Of a stretch of 64,000 nucleotides of DNA, positions 52,281 through 60,520 are shown in pieces; the first letter of the stretch is position 1; the number at the start of each line of letters is the position of its first letter. The DNA is from SAR324 cluster bacterium. Its GTDB lineage: Bacteria > SAR324 > NAC60-12. A program made the translations under genes and the position numbers. The notes beneath the pieces were generated by a model. The model saw nothing but the letters and a program-made list of their open reading frames with translations, was not told the DNA's origin and searched no databases. The DNA lies in contig JADFZZ010000028.1 in NCBI GenBank assembly GCA_015232315.1, positions 1-64,000 on the forward strand. Direction: 5' to 3'.

Positions 52281-53549
52281 CTATTGAATAATGGGTGTCT
52301 GGACCACGACCTGCGATTGTTGAGAGGTCAGCCATGTCTGTTCAAGGTCGCGGTTGGAGGGAGCCGCCCAGAACATTAAATTCAGTCCGTCCAGGTCACG
52401 ACAATCATCCACAGTCACACCGCGGGAAGGGGTGGCCGCAAGACTGATCGGGCATTGAGGTGTGTCATCAAGGTCATCAAATAAATCACCATTCCGTTCA
52501 CTGGTATGAGACAACCCCAACCAGTGTCCCATCTCATGCGCCGCGGTTTCCCCCAGTAATTTGATATCCAGTGTTCCAGTGCTCAAACCACCGCGAACGT
52601 GTGCATTCAGACCGATCAACACGCCGCTGTACCGGCTTTTGATTCCATGAGGACCGGGAATTCCGCTGGAAATCCCCAACAAACTACCTCGTGAGGAAGA
52701 GCCTCCAATCAGATCTTCCACAAAAAACAAATTGGCCCGTGACAAACGGGACTGGCACACCATGCTGACGGTTGTGTCCTGATTGAAATCCGCTGTGATG
52801 GTTTCAAATGCTGAATCCGTGATCTGTGCGACCGGTTCATAAACAAGTTGAATGCCGACGTTGGCGTAAATAGCAACCACACGGTCCATGGCCTGCTGAA
52901 TCTGAGCGGTGGTGAATGATGTTCCTGTCAGATAGGGCTGAATCACGATGGTCCGGGTAACCGGCATCGAATTGTTTCGTAAGCCAAGAAAAACCTGCCC
53001 TGAAGACTTGCCGCTGATCACTTCAAACGTCCATACACCTGCTTTTGTCAACGTGTCTGGCAAAACAGGCTGACGGCCCATACCAAAAAACCAGAGCGAA
53101 CACTTCCCTGGAAGCAACTCGTCTCCCTCAGGATTGATCAACGAACAGATCTGAATACCATCAGGATCGGTGGAAGGTGGATCTTCAAACGCCATGACCT
53201 GAAAAGACAGGGTGTCTTCAGGAACTATAAACGCCTGTTTGGAAGAATAGTATCCTGATTTTTTTCTGGTGAAACCGTCCAGTTCAATTTCATGCAGGGA
53301 AAATGCGGGTAACGCCGTATCGCTGTCATTCCATGCGGTATTCACACAATCTTCCGGTGCGACAGATTCTCTGGAAGACAAGGCAGGATTGTTCACAATG
53401 GTTCGGTTTTCTGTGGCAGGCGTTGGTTTTTCATCAATGGCACAGCCCATTAAAATAATCCCTGTGAGCCACAATATCAGCCATGTTCCGCGGAAAATTG
53501 TACTCGCTGAGGTCAAGTCATCAAACAGTCTGGATCGCTTCATTGGCAC
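52281..53549 (-). CDS. Metzincin-like (M43-type) lipoprotein metalloprotease
   Basis: 422 residues. N-terminal lipoprotein signal (ILWLTGIILMGC). A beta-rich N-terminal domain (~80-200) resembles pre-peptidase or jelly-roll modules. The C-terminal catalytic domain has the zinc motif HEMGHWLGLSH (338-348), an acidic Asp-Asp-Thr-Pro segment (LFDDLDDTPQCP) as in pappalysins, and a likely Met-turn (LNLMFWA). It should be an active extracytoplasmic zinc protease. Starts: GTG at 53549 (GGAGAG closely upstream) or ATG at 53543. It overlaps the upstream Sel1 gene by ~29 bases, so the two are coupled. Confidence 0.82.
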   Translation of the reverse strand: MPMKRSRLFDDLTSASTIFRGTWLILWLTGIILMGCAIDEKPTPATENRTIVNNPALSSRESVAPEDCVNTAWNDSDTALPAFSLHEIELDGFTRKKSGYYSSKQAFIVPEDTLSFQVMAFEDPPSTDPDGIQICSLINPEGDELLPGKCSLWFFGMGRQPVLPDTLTKAGVWTFEVISGKSSGQVFLGLRNNSMPVTRTIVIQPYLTGTSFTTAQIQQAMDRVVAIYANVGIQLVYEPVAQITDSAFETITADFNQDTTVSMVCQSRLSRANLFFVEDLIGGSSSRGSLLGISSGIPGPHGIKSRYSGVLIGLNAHVRGGLSTGTLDIKLLGETAAHEMGHWLGLSHTSERNGDLFDDLDDTPQCPISLAATPSRGVTVDDCRDLDGLNLMFWAAPSNRDLEQTWLTSQQSQVVVQTPIIQ

Positions 53550-54231
53550 TTGACTCTCCAGGTGTCATCAGGTTTTTCTGTTCGATCAGTCGGTTTGCTT
53601 CCTGATGTTGTGATTTGTCCAGCATAAACGCCAGATCATAACGGTCGTTTTCCGCAGGCTTGAAGGATTTTGCGCTGAGTGACAACCATACATACGCCTG
53701 CACCAGATCCTTTGAGGTTCCCAGACCATGTTCATAGCACACGCCAAGACTCCATTGTGAGAGAGGATCGCGCAGATTGGCTGCTGTTTTCCAACATTCA
53801 ATGGCCTTACTCATATTGTGTTCAACACCCTTGCCGTCTTCATAGCAACGTCCCTGTTGATAGAAACCTTCGTTCAGGTTGTGTTGGGCCACCTTTGAAA
53901 CGAATTCAAACCATTCTTTCCCGAAAAAATCTGTGTCCGATGACGGATCTGGCTTTCCCGCAAAAAACTCAAGAGCCGGAGCAAAGCCCTGTTTAAACGC
54001 TCTGACTCTACATTGCTGAAGTTCATGCTCTGAGAAAACACCTGGTAATTTTTCCAAATGTTCTGCCAGGTTCCAGCAGGATTGGCCATCACATAATTGT
54101 TTTTTTGCCAGAATTCTTTTTTGTACGGCTTTTTTGTGGCGCATATAATTGAAGGTAAACAACAGGATCACAACGACCATGATCACGCCAACAAAGGCAA
54201 CCACAACCAGGATTTTTATGGCACCCAACAT
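53521..54231 (-). CDS. Membrane-anchored Sel1-repeat protein
   Basis: 236 residues. One N-terminal membrane helix (ILVVVAFVGVIMVVVILLFTF) and then a basic stretch. Two or three Sel1-like repeats follow (NLNEGFYQQGRCYEDGKGVEHNMSKAIECWKTAA, DPLSQWSLGVCYEHGLGTSKDLVQAYVWLSLSA). Sel1 repeats mediate protein contacts. Its gene overlaps that of the metzincin-like lipoprotein, suggesting joint function such as scaffold and protease. Conserved cysteines near residues 47-52 (CDGQSCW) may form a disulfide or bind metal. Confidence 0.85.
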   Translation of the reverse strand: MLGAIKILVVVAFVGVIMVVVILLFTFNYMRHKKAVQKRILAKKQLCDGQSCWNLAEHLEKLPGVFSEHELQQCRVRAFKQGFAPALEFFAGKPDPSSDTDFFGKEWFEFVSKVAQHNLNEGFYQQGRCYEDGKGVEHNMSKAIECWKTAANLRDPLSQWSLGVCYEHGLGTSKDLVQAYVWLSLSAKSFKPAENDRYDLAFMLDKSQHQEANRLIEQKNLMTPGESSANEAIQTV

Positions 54232-54272
54232 GACTGAATCCTTTCATGTGTTAAAAGAAGTGACCGAGTCAC

Positions 54273-54800
54273 TCAATCGTGTTTGTGTTCATCAAGACGT
54301 GGAATTAATTCCGCGAGATTACAGGGACGGTGGGTCGCGTTGAGTTGCTCTTTCAGAATTTTGTGCCATGCGGTGTAACATGCGCCCGCGGAACCCGGCA
54401 GACAAAACACATACGTTTTATTGGCCACTCCCGCAATCGCTCGTGACAGCATGCAGGATGTTTTAATTTCTTCATACGACAACCAGCGGAACAATTCACC
54501 AAAGCCTTCCAGTTCACGGTCAAGCAGAGGCAGAACAGCCTCTGGCGTACTGTCACGCCCGGTGACACCTGTTCCCCCCGTCGTCACAACCACCTGAACC
54601 CGAGGATCGGCGATCCATTGGGAAACAACAGCCCGAATCTGATAGATATTGTCCGGAACAATCCGTTTTTCAATCACATGATGTCCAGCCTCTGTCACCA
54701 TGGAAACCAGCAAAGCGCCTGATTTATCTGTCGTTTCATCCCGTGAATCTGAAATGGTCAGAATCGCGATTGTCAACACCTGAACAGCACCGGAATCCAT
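54273..54800 (-). CDS. moaB: Molybdenum cofactor biosynthesis protein MoaB
   Basis: 175 residues. [29 protein letters not shown] and [33 protein letters not shown] are the molybdopterin-binding MoaB/MogA fold with the GGTG and GRDxTPE motifs; the latter half has [13 protein letters not shown]. It adenylylates or otherwise activates molybdopterin before Mo insertion. It fits with selenium use in the same genome, since many Mo enzymes (formate dehydrogenases) are selenoproteins, though none is in the window. Confidence 0.92.
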   Translation of the reverse strand: MDSGAVQVLTIAILTISDSRDETTDKSGALLVSMVTEAGHHVIEKRIVPDNIYQIRAVVSQWIADPRVQVVVTTGGTGVTGRDSTPEAVLPLLDRELEGFGELFRWLSYEEIKTSCMLSRAIAGVANKTYVFCLPGSAGACYTAWHKILKEQLNATHRPCNLAELIPRLDEHKHD

Positions 54801-54851
54801 ATTGATTACTCCTGAATTTTTTAGAAATTAATGAGGAACATGACTGAACCC

Positions 54852-55484
54852 TCAGGCCAGACGGGGAAACAACTCTTTGAGACCATTGGCAATAAATTCG
54901 ACACCAATCGCCGCCATGACAAGTCCCATCAACCGGAGCACAATATTGATGCCTGTTTTCCCCAGTAAACGGGAGATCGGTTCTGCAACCTTGAAAGATG
55001 CCCAGGTTGACAATCCTATGATAAAAATGATCCCTGCCAGCATCAGATGATGCTGAACAGTCTGATCTCTATGGGCATAAATGATGACGGTGCTGATCGC
55101 GCCTGGACCTGCAAGTAGAGGTGTTCCAAGTGGAACGATGGCAATTGCCTCACGTTCTTCGGCATCTGTCGCTTCTTCCTGAGTTTGTTTGACAGGACTG
55201 ATACGGGCCTGAACCATGGACAACGCAATCAATAAAATAAGAATCCCTCCTGCCACACGAAACGACGCGATGGTGATTCCAAAAAAATTGAGCAACGCCT
55301 CCCCCATGATCAGCGCACCAATCAGAAGTCCGCACACGGTCAATGCCGCAAGCCATGCTGTTTTTTCACGCTGAGTCCGAGTATAATGTGAAGTCATGTT
55401 GATGAAGATGGGAACCACACCCACCGGATCGACAATGGCAAACAAACCAATTCCAAATTTCAGATAATCGTTCCATTCACCCAT
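54852..55484 (-). CDS. MarC family integral membrane protein
   Basis: 210 residues from the ATG at 55484 (CGGAA upstream). The longer frame to 55658 is an artefact through a dispersed repeat. Six hydrophobic helices begin with LKFGIGLFAIVDPVGVVPIFINMT; the second half has VPLGTPLLAGPGAISTVIIYA. These are MarC (UPF0056) signatures. Proposed small-molecule exporter roles (including amino acids) are not settled. Acts in the inner membrane. Independent gene. Confidence 0.9.
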   Translation of the reverse strand: MGEWNDYLKFGIGLFAIVDPVGVVPIFINMTSHYTRTQREKTAWLAALTVCGLLIGALIMGEALLNFFGITIASFRVAGGILILLIALSMVQARISPVKQTQEEATDAEEREAIAIVPLGTPLLAGPGAISTVIIYAHRDQTVQHHLMLAGIIFIIGLSTWASFKVAEPISRLLGKTGINIVLRLMGLVMAAIGVEFIANGLKELFPRLA

Positions 55485-55570
55485 AATTTTCCGCGTAAGG
55501 GGGCATAAAGAAATAACTAGTACATAAGGATGATGTGATGCTCGCTGTTTGTCCTTCCGAACGAAAACCA

Positions 55571-55628
55571 GGAATCCAGTGGCATTGAACGTTTGGTGGA
55601 ATCTGGATACCGGATCAGGTCCGGTATG
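55571..55628. repeat. Dispersed palindromic repeat, second member
   Basis: It contains ATACCGGA-TCAGG-TCCGGTAT (55607-55627), preceded by GGAATCCAG and GGAATCTGGAT motifs. Read on the minus strand it has the order GTCATACCGGA...TCCGGTATCCAG, the same plan as the repeat at 46184-46248. It lies between vapC and the MarC gene. Confidence 0.65.
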
Positions 55629-55658
55629 ACACGGTGCCGAAAAAGAAAAGTGTACCAT

Positions 55659-56093
55659 TTATTTCTTGGCGGACCCTAACGCTGATTGGACAATCATTTC
55701 AAAACCAGCAATCGCAAAATGATGATCCAACGTACATACTTGCTGAAGTTTGTGAGTGCGCATCAATACAAATGACGTGCAATCTGTAAAGCTAAAATCA
55801 TGATCCTGGTATTGCTTCAGCAATTCCCATGCTTTCATTTCTATTTCTTCAGTCACTCTTAAAATTTGACAAATGCTTCCTGTCCACAGTTTTTCGACAA
55901 ATGTTTGAAACTGGTGGAGCCTCAAGCGGCGCATACGGAATAGCGTGATCAATTCATCCAGAACATAGTTGGACGTGACAAATGATGCAGTCGTCTGATA
56001 CAAAGCCTGAGAGACTTGGTCATGGTGCCGATCCTTCTTGTCAAAAAAGGCATAGAACGCACTGGTATCAATGAACACTGAATCACTTGCCAT
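55659..56093 (-). CDS. PIN-domain toxin (VapC-like)
   Basis: 144 residues. PIN active-site acids: SVFIDTSAFYAFFDKKDRHH (D near 9), YVLDELITLF (E), FSFTDCTSFVLM (D near 108) and CTLDHHFAIAGF. All four acidic positions are present, so it is likely an active ribonuclease toxin. It overlaps the upstream antitoxin gene by 11 bases. The ATG is inside the antitoxin's last codons, as usual for vapBC operons. Confidence 0.9.
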   Translation of the reverse strand: MASDSVFIDTSAFYAFFDKKDRHHDQVSQALYQTTASFVTSNYVLDELITLFRMRRLRLHQFQTFVEKLWTGSICQILRVTEEIEMKAWELLKQYQDHDFSFTDCTSFVLMRTHKLQQVCTLDHHFAIAGFEMIVQSALGSAKK

Positions 56094-56304
56094 AAATCAA
56101 CTCGTCCACATGTTCTGAAGTATCACAAAATTCCGTCTCTATCTGGCCTGCAAATTGAAAAAACACATCCTTATATTGAGGCGCAATTTTTCCTTCAGAC
56201 ACGGGTAAAACGATCACCTCGACTTCTTGACCGTTCCATTGTTCCAGACTGTGAAAGGCGATCATTCCATCTTTTATGGTTGTAATTTTTCTTATAGCCT
56301 CCAT
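56083..56304 (-). CDS. Antitoxin of the PIN-toxin pair
   Basis: 73 residues. A short beta-rich N-terminus (MIAFHSLEQWNGQEVEVIVLPV) and an acidic C-terminal tail (FAGQIETEFCDTSEHVDELIYGK), which likely wraps the toxin. No sure DNA-binding motif. ATG with AAGGAG upstream. Assignment comes mainly from the 11-base overlap with the PIN toxin gene and the characteristic HVDELIYGK ending. Confidence 0.82.
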   Translation of the reverse strand: MEAIRKITTIKDGMIAFHSLEQWNGQEVEVIVLPVSEGKIAPQYKDVFFQFAGQIETEFCDTSEHVDELIYGK

Positions 56305-56394
56305 AGGTTCTCCTTAGAAAAGCGTACCCGCATGTACGATAGTGTGGGAGGTGGCAGAGAAAAACCGCTACCTACCTGAAATGCACTTTAATCA

Positions 56395-56655
56395 TTAGAT
56401 CTGACCTCGATATAAATCACTCACCGGAAAACATAATTCATAATCATTCCAGTCAAGATTTCCATCAACTATTGAAAAGTTCTTAAATTCATTCAGATCG
56501 AGATATTTTCGAATATCAGGATGCCTTGATTTGTCTAAAAATGGTTTAAAATCAATAATTCGCTCCTTGCCATCACTAAACAGAAATTTGAGTTTATAAT
56601 CCGAAATGTACTGAATAGCATTGATATCAATTATTTTTTCAATTACCTCTGTCAT
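56395..56655 (-). CDS. DUF2442 protein (partner of DUF4160)
   Basis: 86 residues. YISDYKLKFLFSDGKERIIDFKPFLD and FKNFSIVDGNLDWNDYELCFPVSDLY are DUF2442 hallmarks. It overlaps the DUF4160 gene by four bases (ATGA type). DUF4160-DUF2442 pairs are commonly predicted toxin-antitoxin-like modules; experimental proof of activity is limited. It lies next to the PIN toxin-antitoxin pair. Confidence 0.88.
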   Translation of the reverse strand: MTEVIEKIIDINAIQYISDYKLKFLFSDGKERIIDFKPFLDKSRHPDIRKYLDLNEFKNFSIVDGNLDWNDYELCFPVSDLYRGQI

Positions 56656-56957
56656 TTAAGTCTCCCTGCAATCTTTTCTGTCATGACCTTTCGATGGAAT
56701 ACAAAATAATCAATCCATTTTTGTACGATATTATCAGCGTAATATTGAACAAATTTTCTAAAATCATTCAGTTGAACAGAATCCAATGGTCGCTTTCCCA
56801 TGACTTCTTCAATTCGAATCTCCAGGATCTCACCCTCCTGAATAATAATCTCAGCTTTGCTTTCTTTTCCCTGATAACGGCCATGCACATGTATGGGTTC
56901 ATGTTCATTGGAATAAAAGAAAATAATGATTCCAAAATACTCATACAATTTGGGCAT
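56652..56957 (-). CDS. DUF4160 protein
   Basis: 101 residues. FGIIIFFYSNEHEPIHVHGRYQGKESKAEI is the DUF4160 signature, with the conserved EPIHVH histidines. The C-terminal part (DFRKFVQYYADNIVQKWIDYF) is helical. It is upstream of and overlapping the DUF2442 gene. The pair is predicted to act as a toxin-antitoxin-like unit, this one being the possible toxin. Confidence 0.88.
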   Translation of the reverse strand: MPKLYEYFGIIIFFYSNEHEPIHVHGRYQGKESKAEIIIQEGEILEIRIEEVMGKRPLDSVQLNDFRKFVQYYADNIVQKWIDYFVFHRKVMTEKIAGRLK

Positions 56958-57058
56958 AAAATAGTCCTTCAGTACATTCCCCTTTTTGTTTTAATTGCTG
57001 GACCGATTGTGCCGAGGAGTGGATGCCATCAAACGCAACAATCCTGCATCCACATATT

Positions 57059-58360
57059 CTACTCCCTGGCCAGCATGGAATCCGGTTGACCGGTTGAGGC
57101 CAGAACAGCCTGCCACAGGGTGCTTCGTCCCGGATACAGAACCTTGCGTTCCTGAATAATCAGGCGGATGGGAATGTTGGTAAAATAATTATTCCAGATC
57201 CCAACCACCATGCCGGTTTTCCCTGCCATGCCCGCATGTACCGCAAATTGTGCCAGAAAGCCACTGAAGACAGAGTCCTCTTCATTGGCAGGAACGCTAC
57301 GAATGCTGTAACTTGGATCAAAATACCGGAGATTGACTTTAATGCCTTCGGTTTTAAAATAATCCGCAATGGCGTTTTTCATGAATACACCAATATCACC
57401 GAGTTTGAGATTGCCTGAGGCATCCCGTTCATTCTGTGCCTTGAAAAACTTCTGCCCTGCGCCTTCGGCCACAATAATGACCGCATGACCACGTTTGAGC
57501 AACCGCTGTTTCAATACGGAAAGAAACGCGCCTTCCCCTTCAAGATCAAAATCCTGTTCAGGAATCAGCACAAAATTGACATCTTTGGACGACAATGCCG
57601 CATTGACAGTGATAAAACCGGAATGGCGGCCCATGAGTTTGACCAGACCAATCCCGTTGCTGGCCCCCTTGGCTTCCACATGCGCACAGGAAATCACTTC
57701 CGAGGCTTTGGAAAACGCGGTGGAAAATCCAAATGTTTTTTGGATGAGATGGATGTCATTATCAATCGTTTTGGGAATACCGATCACAGCGATTTTTTCA
57801 TCACGCCGCATCACTTCCTGGTAAATGGCTTCAGCACCACGCAAGGTTCCATCACCGCCCACGCAAAACAATAGTTTGATCCCCTTTTCCACCAGATAAT
57901 CCACCATTTCCTTCGGATCCTGAGGACCACGGGAAGAGGCCAGATAGGAACCGCCTTCCTTGTGGATATTCGTGACCATTGATGGTGTGAGTTCGACAGG
58001 ACGATGCCCATATTTTTTGACCATCCCTTCAAAACCATACGGGAACCCGAGAATCCTGGGAACCCGGTAGCGATAATGCAGTTCCATCACGATGGACCGA
58101 ATCACATTATTGATTCCCGGACACAAGCCACCACAAGTGACGATGCCGGCAGAAACCCAGGTTGGATCAAAGTAAATTTTTTCATAAGGCCCGGCCTGTT
58201 CAAAAGAAAAAAAGTCCTTTTTATAATGCTCACGGGCTTCTTCCGGAGAATTGAAACATACTTTTTCCAGAACAACTGAGCCTTCTGGAACATATTTGGC
58301 GTAACCTGCGGGATTCTGAAATTTGGCAGGTCCAAGTGTGTCAATGCGTGTGTCCATCAT
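57059..58360 (-). CDS. pfkA: ATP-dependent 6-phosphofructokinase
   Basis: 433 residues. [21 protein letters not shown] (~71-91), GGDGTLRGA (168-176) and [10 protein letters not shown] (194-203) are PFK family motifs. Glycine in GGDGT points to ATP as donor; PPi-type enzymes have Asp. Lysine in PKTIDND and the ~430-residue length place it in the plant/spirochaete-like long PFK group. It phosphorylates fructose 6-phosphate. AGGGAGGA abuts ATG-ATG at 58355-58360; the second ATG has the better spacing. Confidence 0.93.
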   Translation of the reverse strand: MMDTRIDTLGPAKFQNPAGYAKYVPEGSVVLEKVCFNSPEEAREHYKKDFFSFEQAGPYEKIYFDPTWVSAGIVTCGGLCPGINNVIRSIVMELHYRYRVPRILGFPYGFEGMVKKYGHRPVELTPSMVTNIHKEGGSYLASSRGPQDPKEMVDYLVEKGIKLLFCVGGDGTLRGAEAIYQEVMRRDEKIAVIGIPKTIDNDIHLIQKTFGFSTAFSKASEVISCAHVEAKGASNGIGLVKLMGRHSGFITVNAALSSKDVNFVLIPEQDFDLEGEGAFLSVLKQRLLKRGHAVIIVAEGAGQKFFKAQNERDASGNLKLGDIGVFMKNAIADYFKTEGIKVNLRYFDPSYSIRSVPANEEDSVFSGFLAQFAVHAGMAGKTGMVVGIWNNYFTNIPIRLIIQERKVLYPGRSTLWQAVLASTGQPDSMLARE

Positions 58361-58384
58361 TCCTCCCTGATCAAATTTTTAATT

Positions 58385-58789
58385 TCAGACGCTTTCAATA
58401 GCTCTGGTCAATTTTTCTCGAACCTGATTTGCGAAATCATCCATGTCCTTGCGTCCTGTCACCTGAACCATGGTTCCCGGATCAATTGCCGCAACTACGG
58501 TTTCACCTGTGCCCGGTTCTTCATAAACCACAACATTGCACGGCAACAGCAAGCCGATGTCGATTTCCTCGGTCAGCGCTTTGAAGGCCAACGGTGGATT
58601 GCAGGCGCCCAAAATGAGGTAACGGCTGAAATCCTTGTCCAGTTTCTTCTTGAGTGTCGCTTTGACATCAATTTCGGTCAAAATCCCGAAACCTTCCAGC
58701 TTCAGTGTTTCAGTGACTTTTTTGACTGCGTCATCATAAGACAAAGTGGTTTTTCTTTTTATTCCATAAGGGCTGTTGATCAAACTCAT
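58385..58789 (-). CDS. DUF302 family protein
   Basis: 134 residues. TLSYDDAVKKVTETLKLEGFGILTEIDVKATLKKKL, YLILGACNPPLAFKALTEEIDIGLLLPCNVVVYE and ETVVAAIDPGTMVQV match DUF302 throughout. Conserved cysteines in GACNPP and LPCNV are the likely functional site; the family's role is unproven (heavy-metal or redox stress is suggested). Strong AGGAG before ATG. It lies 24 bases before pfk on the same strand and so may be co-transcribed. Confidence 0.92.
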   Translation of the reverse strand: MSLINSPYGIKRKTTLSYDDAVKKVTETLKLEGFGILTEIDVKATLKKKLDKDFSRYLILGACNPPLAFKALTEEIDIGLLLPCNVVVYEEPGTGETVVAAIDPGTMVQVTGRKDMDDFANQVREKLTRAIESV

Positions 58790-58946
58790 AAGGGTCTCCT
58801 GGCTTGATTATAAAAATTAACGCGAAAATTCACGCCGCTGAATTTATGAAAGCAACCATTGATCTGGTTTTGCATAGGTTGATTTACCCTGAAATAATCA
58901 TATGAAACAAGTTTTCAGTGAAAGAAATACATAATTTCCCTAAAAG

Positions 58947-59555
58947 CTACTTCCCGATGAATCCTAGCACTGCAAACAGAATCGAACCGCTGATCGGAAC
59001 CATGAGCAATGTGACAAGACGCTTGAACTTATAAAATGGACGTCGATATACCATGAAAAATGAAGAACCCACCAGCATCAATAGTCCCAAAAAATGAATT
59101 ACTTCCATAGGCAACACAAATTGGAGAACATATAGAACGCCCAACCATAGAACACTCCAGAAAACGGGCATACCGAGATAGCCCAACTCCTGAGTTTCGC
59201 TTCGAATGTTTCCGATTTCGTTAAACACTGAAAGACGAACGACACCACTCATGACAAACACGTTGATGGCCAAGGTGTCATACCAGGTATCCATTCCCCA
59301 TAAATACAGAAACAACGAGGGTGCCACCAGATAATCCAGTACATCCACAAAACCATCCAGGTACCGACCGAAATCACGTTCCAAACCCAGCTTGCGAGCC
59401 AGCAGACCATCCAGACCATCCACCAGCAACGCCAGAAACATCAAGCTCAGCGCATAGGCAAACCGTTGATGAAGCATCAATCCCATGGATAGTGAAATCA
59501 ACAAAATTCCGGACAGTGTCAGGCAATCGACTTTGCTTAAACGGATGATAAACAT
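58947..59555 (-). CDS. CDP-alcohol phosphatidyltransferase
   Basis: 202 residues from the ATG at 59555 (GAGG 8 bases upstream). The frame open to 59885 runs into the divergent LolA-like gene and is rejected. The perfect catalytic motif D46-x2-D49-G-x2-A-R-x8-G63-x3-D67-x3-D71 is present. About six membrane helices. It swaps CMP of a CDP-diacylglycerol-type donor for an alcohol in phospholipid synthesis. Which alcohol (serine, glycerol phosphate, inositol) is not decidable here; phosphatidylserine synthase-like is a fair guess. Confidence 0.88.
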   Translation of the reverse strand: MFIIRLSKVDCLTLSGILLISLSMGLMLHQRFAYALSLMFLALLVDGLDGLLARKLGLERDFGRYLDGFVDVLDYLVAPSLFLYLWGMDTWYDTLAINVFVMSGVVRLSVFNEIGNIRSETQELGYLGMPVFWSVLWLGVLYVLQFVLPMEVIHFLGLLMLVGSSFFMVYRRPFYKFKRLVTLLMVPISGSILFAVLGFIGK

Positions 59556-59669
59556 TGGCAGGGCCTCATGCAAAACGATGGTTAAATTGCTATTGAGAAT
59601 TATGTATGCCCTTGTTAAGTCAAACACAAGAAGTGTTCTTTTCCTAACATTTAACAACGCAGGAGTCCT

Positions 59670-60503
59670 ATGTCTAAGCCTTTCACCAAATTGACTGTTC
59701 TCACAATATTGACCGTATTTTTTCAGACGATACTCATGTTCCAGCCTGACGCACAGATACTTATGGCGGCTGAACTGACAGCCCGACAGATCATGGAACA
59801 GGTTGATGCCAGAAACAACGGCGATAATGTCACCATGAACACACGCATGGTGTTGATTGATAAAAAAGGTGAACAGCGTGTGCATGAAATTCTATCCTAC
59901 AAAAAAGACAAGGGGCAGGACCACATGGCCTTGATGATGTTTGTGGACCCGCCCGGAGTCAAGGATGTGGGGTTTCTGACCTATGATTATGAGGATCAGG
60001 GCAAGGAAGATGACCAGTGGCTTTATATGCCGGCAGTACATAAGACCAACCGGATCGCCGGAGGAGACAAAAGTTCCAGCTTCATGGGGTCTGATTTCAA
60101 TTATTCCGATATGTCTTCCGTGGATGTGGATGATTACGACTATGAACTCATGGAAAACACTGAGGTCAATGGTGTGCCTGTCTGGCAGATCCGTTCAACC
60201 CCAAAGACACAGGACGTGATTGAGAAAACGGGCTATACCAAGTCCATTCTGTTTGTCAGAAAAGATAATTTTGTGGTGATACGCTCCGCCTTGTGGGTTC
60301 ATAAACGGAGCCAGATCAAATACATGGAAGTGAAAAATCTGGAATTGATTGACAAAATATGGGTTGCGACAGAAATCCACATGACCACCAAAAAAGGACA
60401 GGATCTGCTGCACAAGACCATCCTGAGTCAGTCGAATGTGAAGTTTGATCAGAATCTCAGCGATGATCTGTTTACTCTGCGCCGCCTCGAAAAAGGGACC
60501 TGA
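59670..60503 (+). CDS. Outer-membrane lipoprotein-sorting (LolA-like) protein
   Basis: 277 residues. Signal peptide (LTVLTILTVFFQTILMFQPDAQILMA), then TARQIMEQVDARNNGDNVTMNTRMVLIDKKGEQRVHEILSYKKD, DDQWLYMPAVHKTNRIAGGDKSSSFMGSDFNYSDM and KSILFVRKDNFVVIRSALW. This is the LolA-like half-barrel family often annotated outer membrane lipoprotein-sorting protein, linked with RND/MMPL exporters. Periplasmic, probably a lipid carrier. No exporter gene is next to it; it converges with a VWA gene. AGGAG upstream of the ATG. Confidence 0.9.
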   Translation: MSKPFTKLTVLTILTVFFQTILMFQPDAQILMAAELTARQIMEQVDARNNGDNVTMNTRMVLIDKKGEQRVHEILSYKKDKGQDHMALMMFVDPPGVKDVGFLTYDYEDQGKEDDQWLYMPAVHKTNRIAGGDKSSSFMGSDFNYSDMSSVDVDDYDYELMENTEVNGVPVWQIRSTPKTQDVIEKTGYTKSILFVRKDNFVVIRSALWVHKRSQIKYMEVKNLELIDKIWVATEIHMTTKKGQDLLHKTILSQSNVKFDQNLSDDLFTLRRLEKGT

Positions 60504-60520
60504 GACGGCCCTTGTCCTGA

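Noticed and set aside
55485-55658. N-terminal extension of MarC
   Set aside because: It runs through a dispersed repeat; MarC proteins begin near LKFGIGLFAIVDP, fitting the ATG at 55484.
59556-59885. A 110-residue extension of the CDP-alcohol phosphatidyltransferase
   Set aside because: It overlaps the divergent LolA-like gene and has no family similarity; the ATG at 59555 has a GAGG site.
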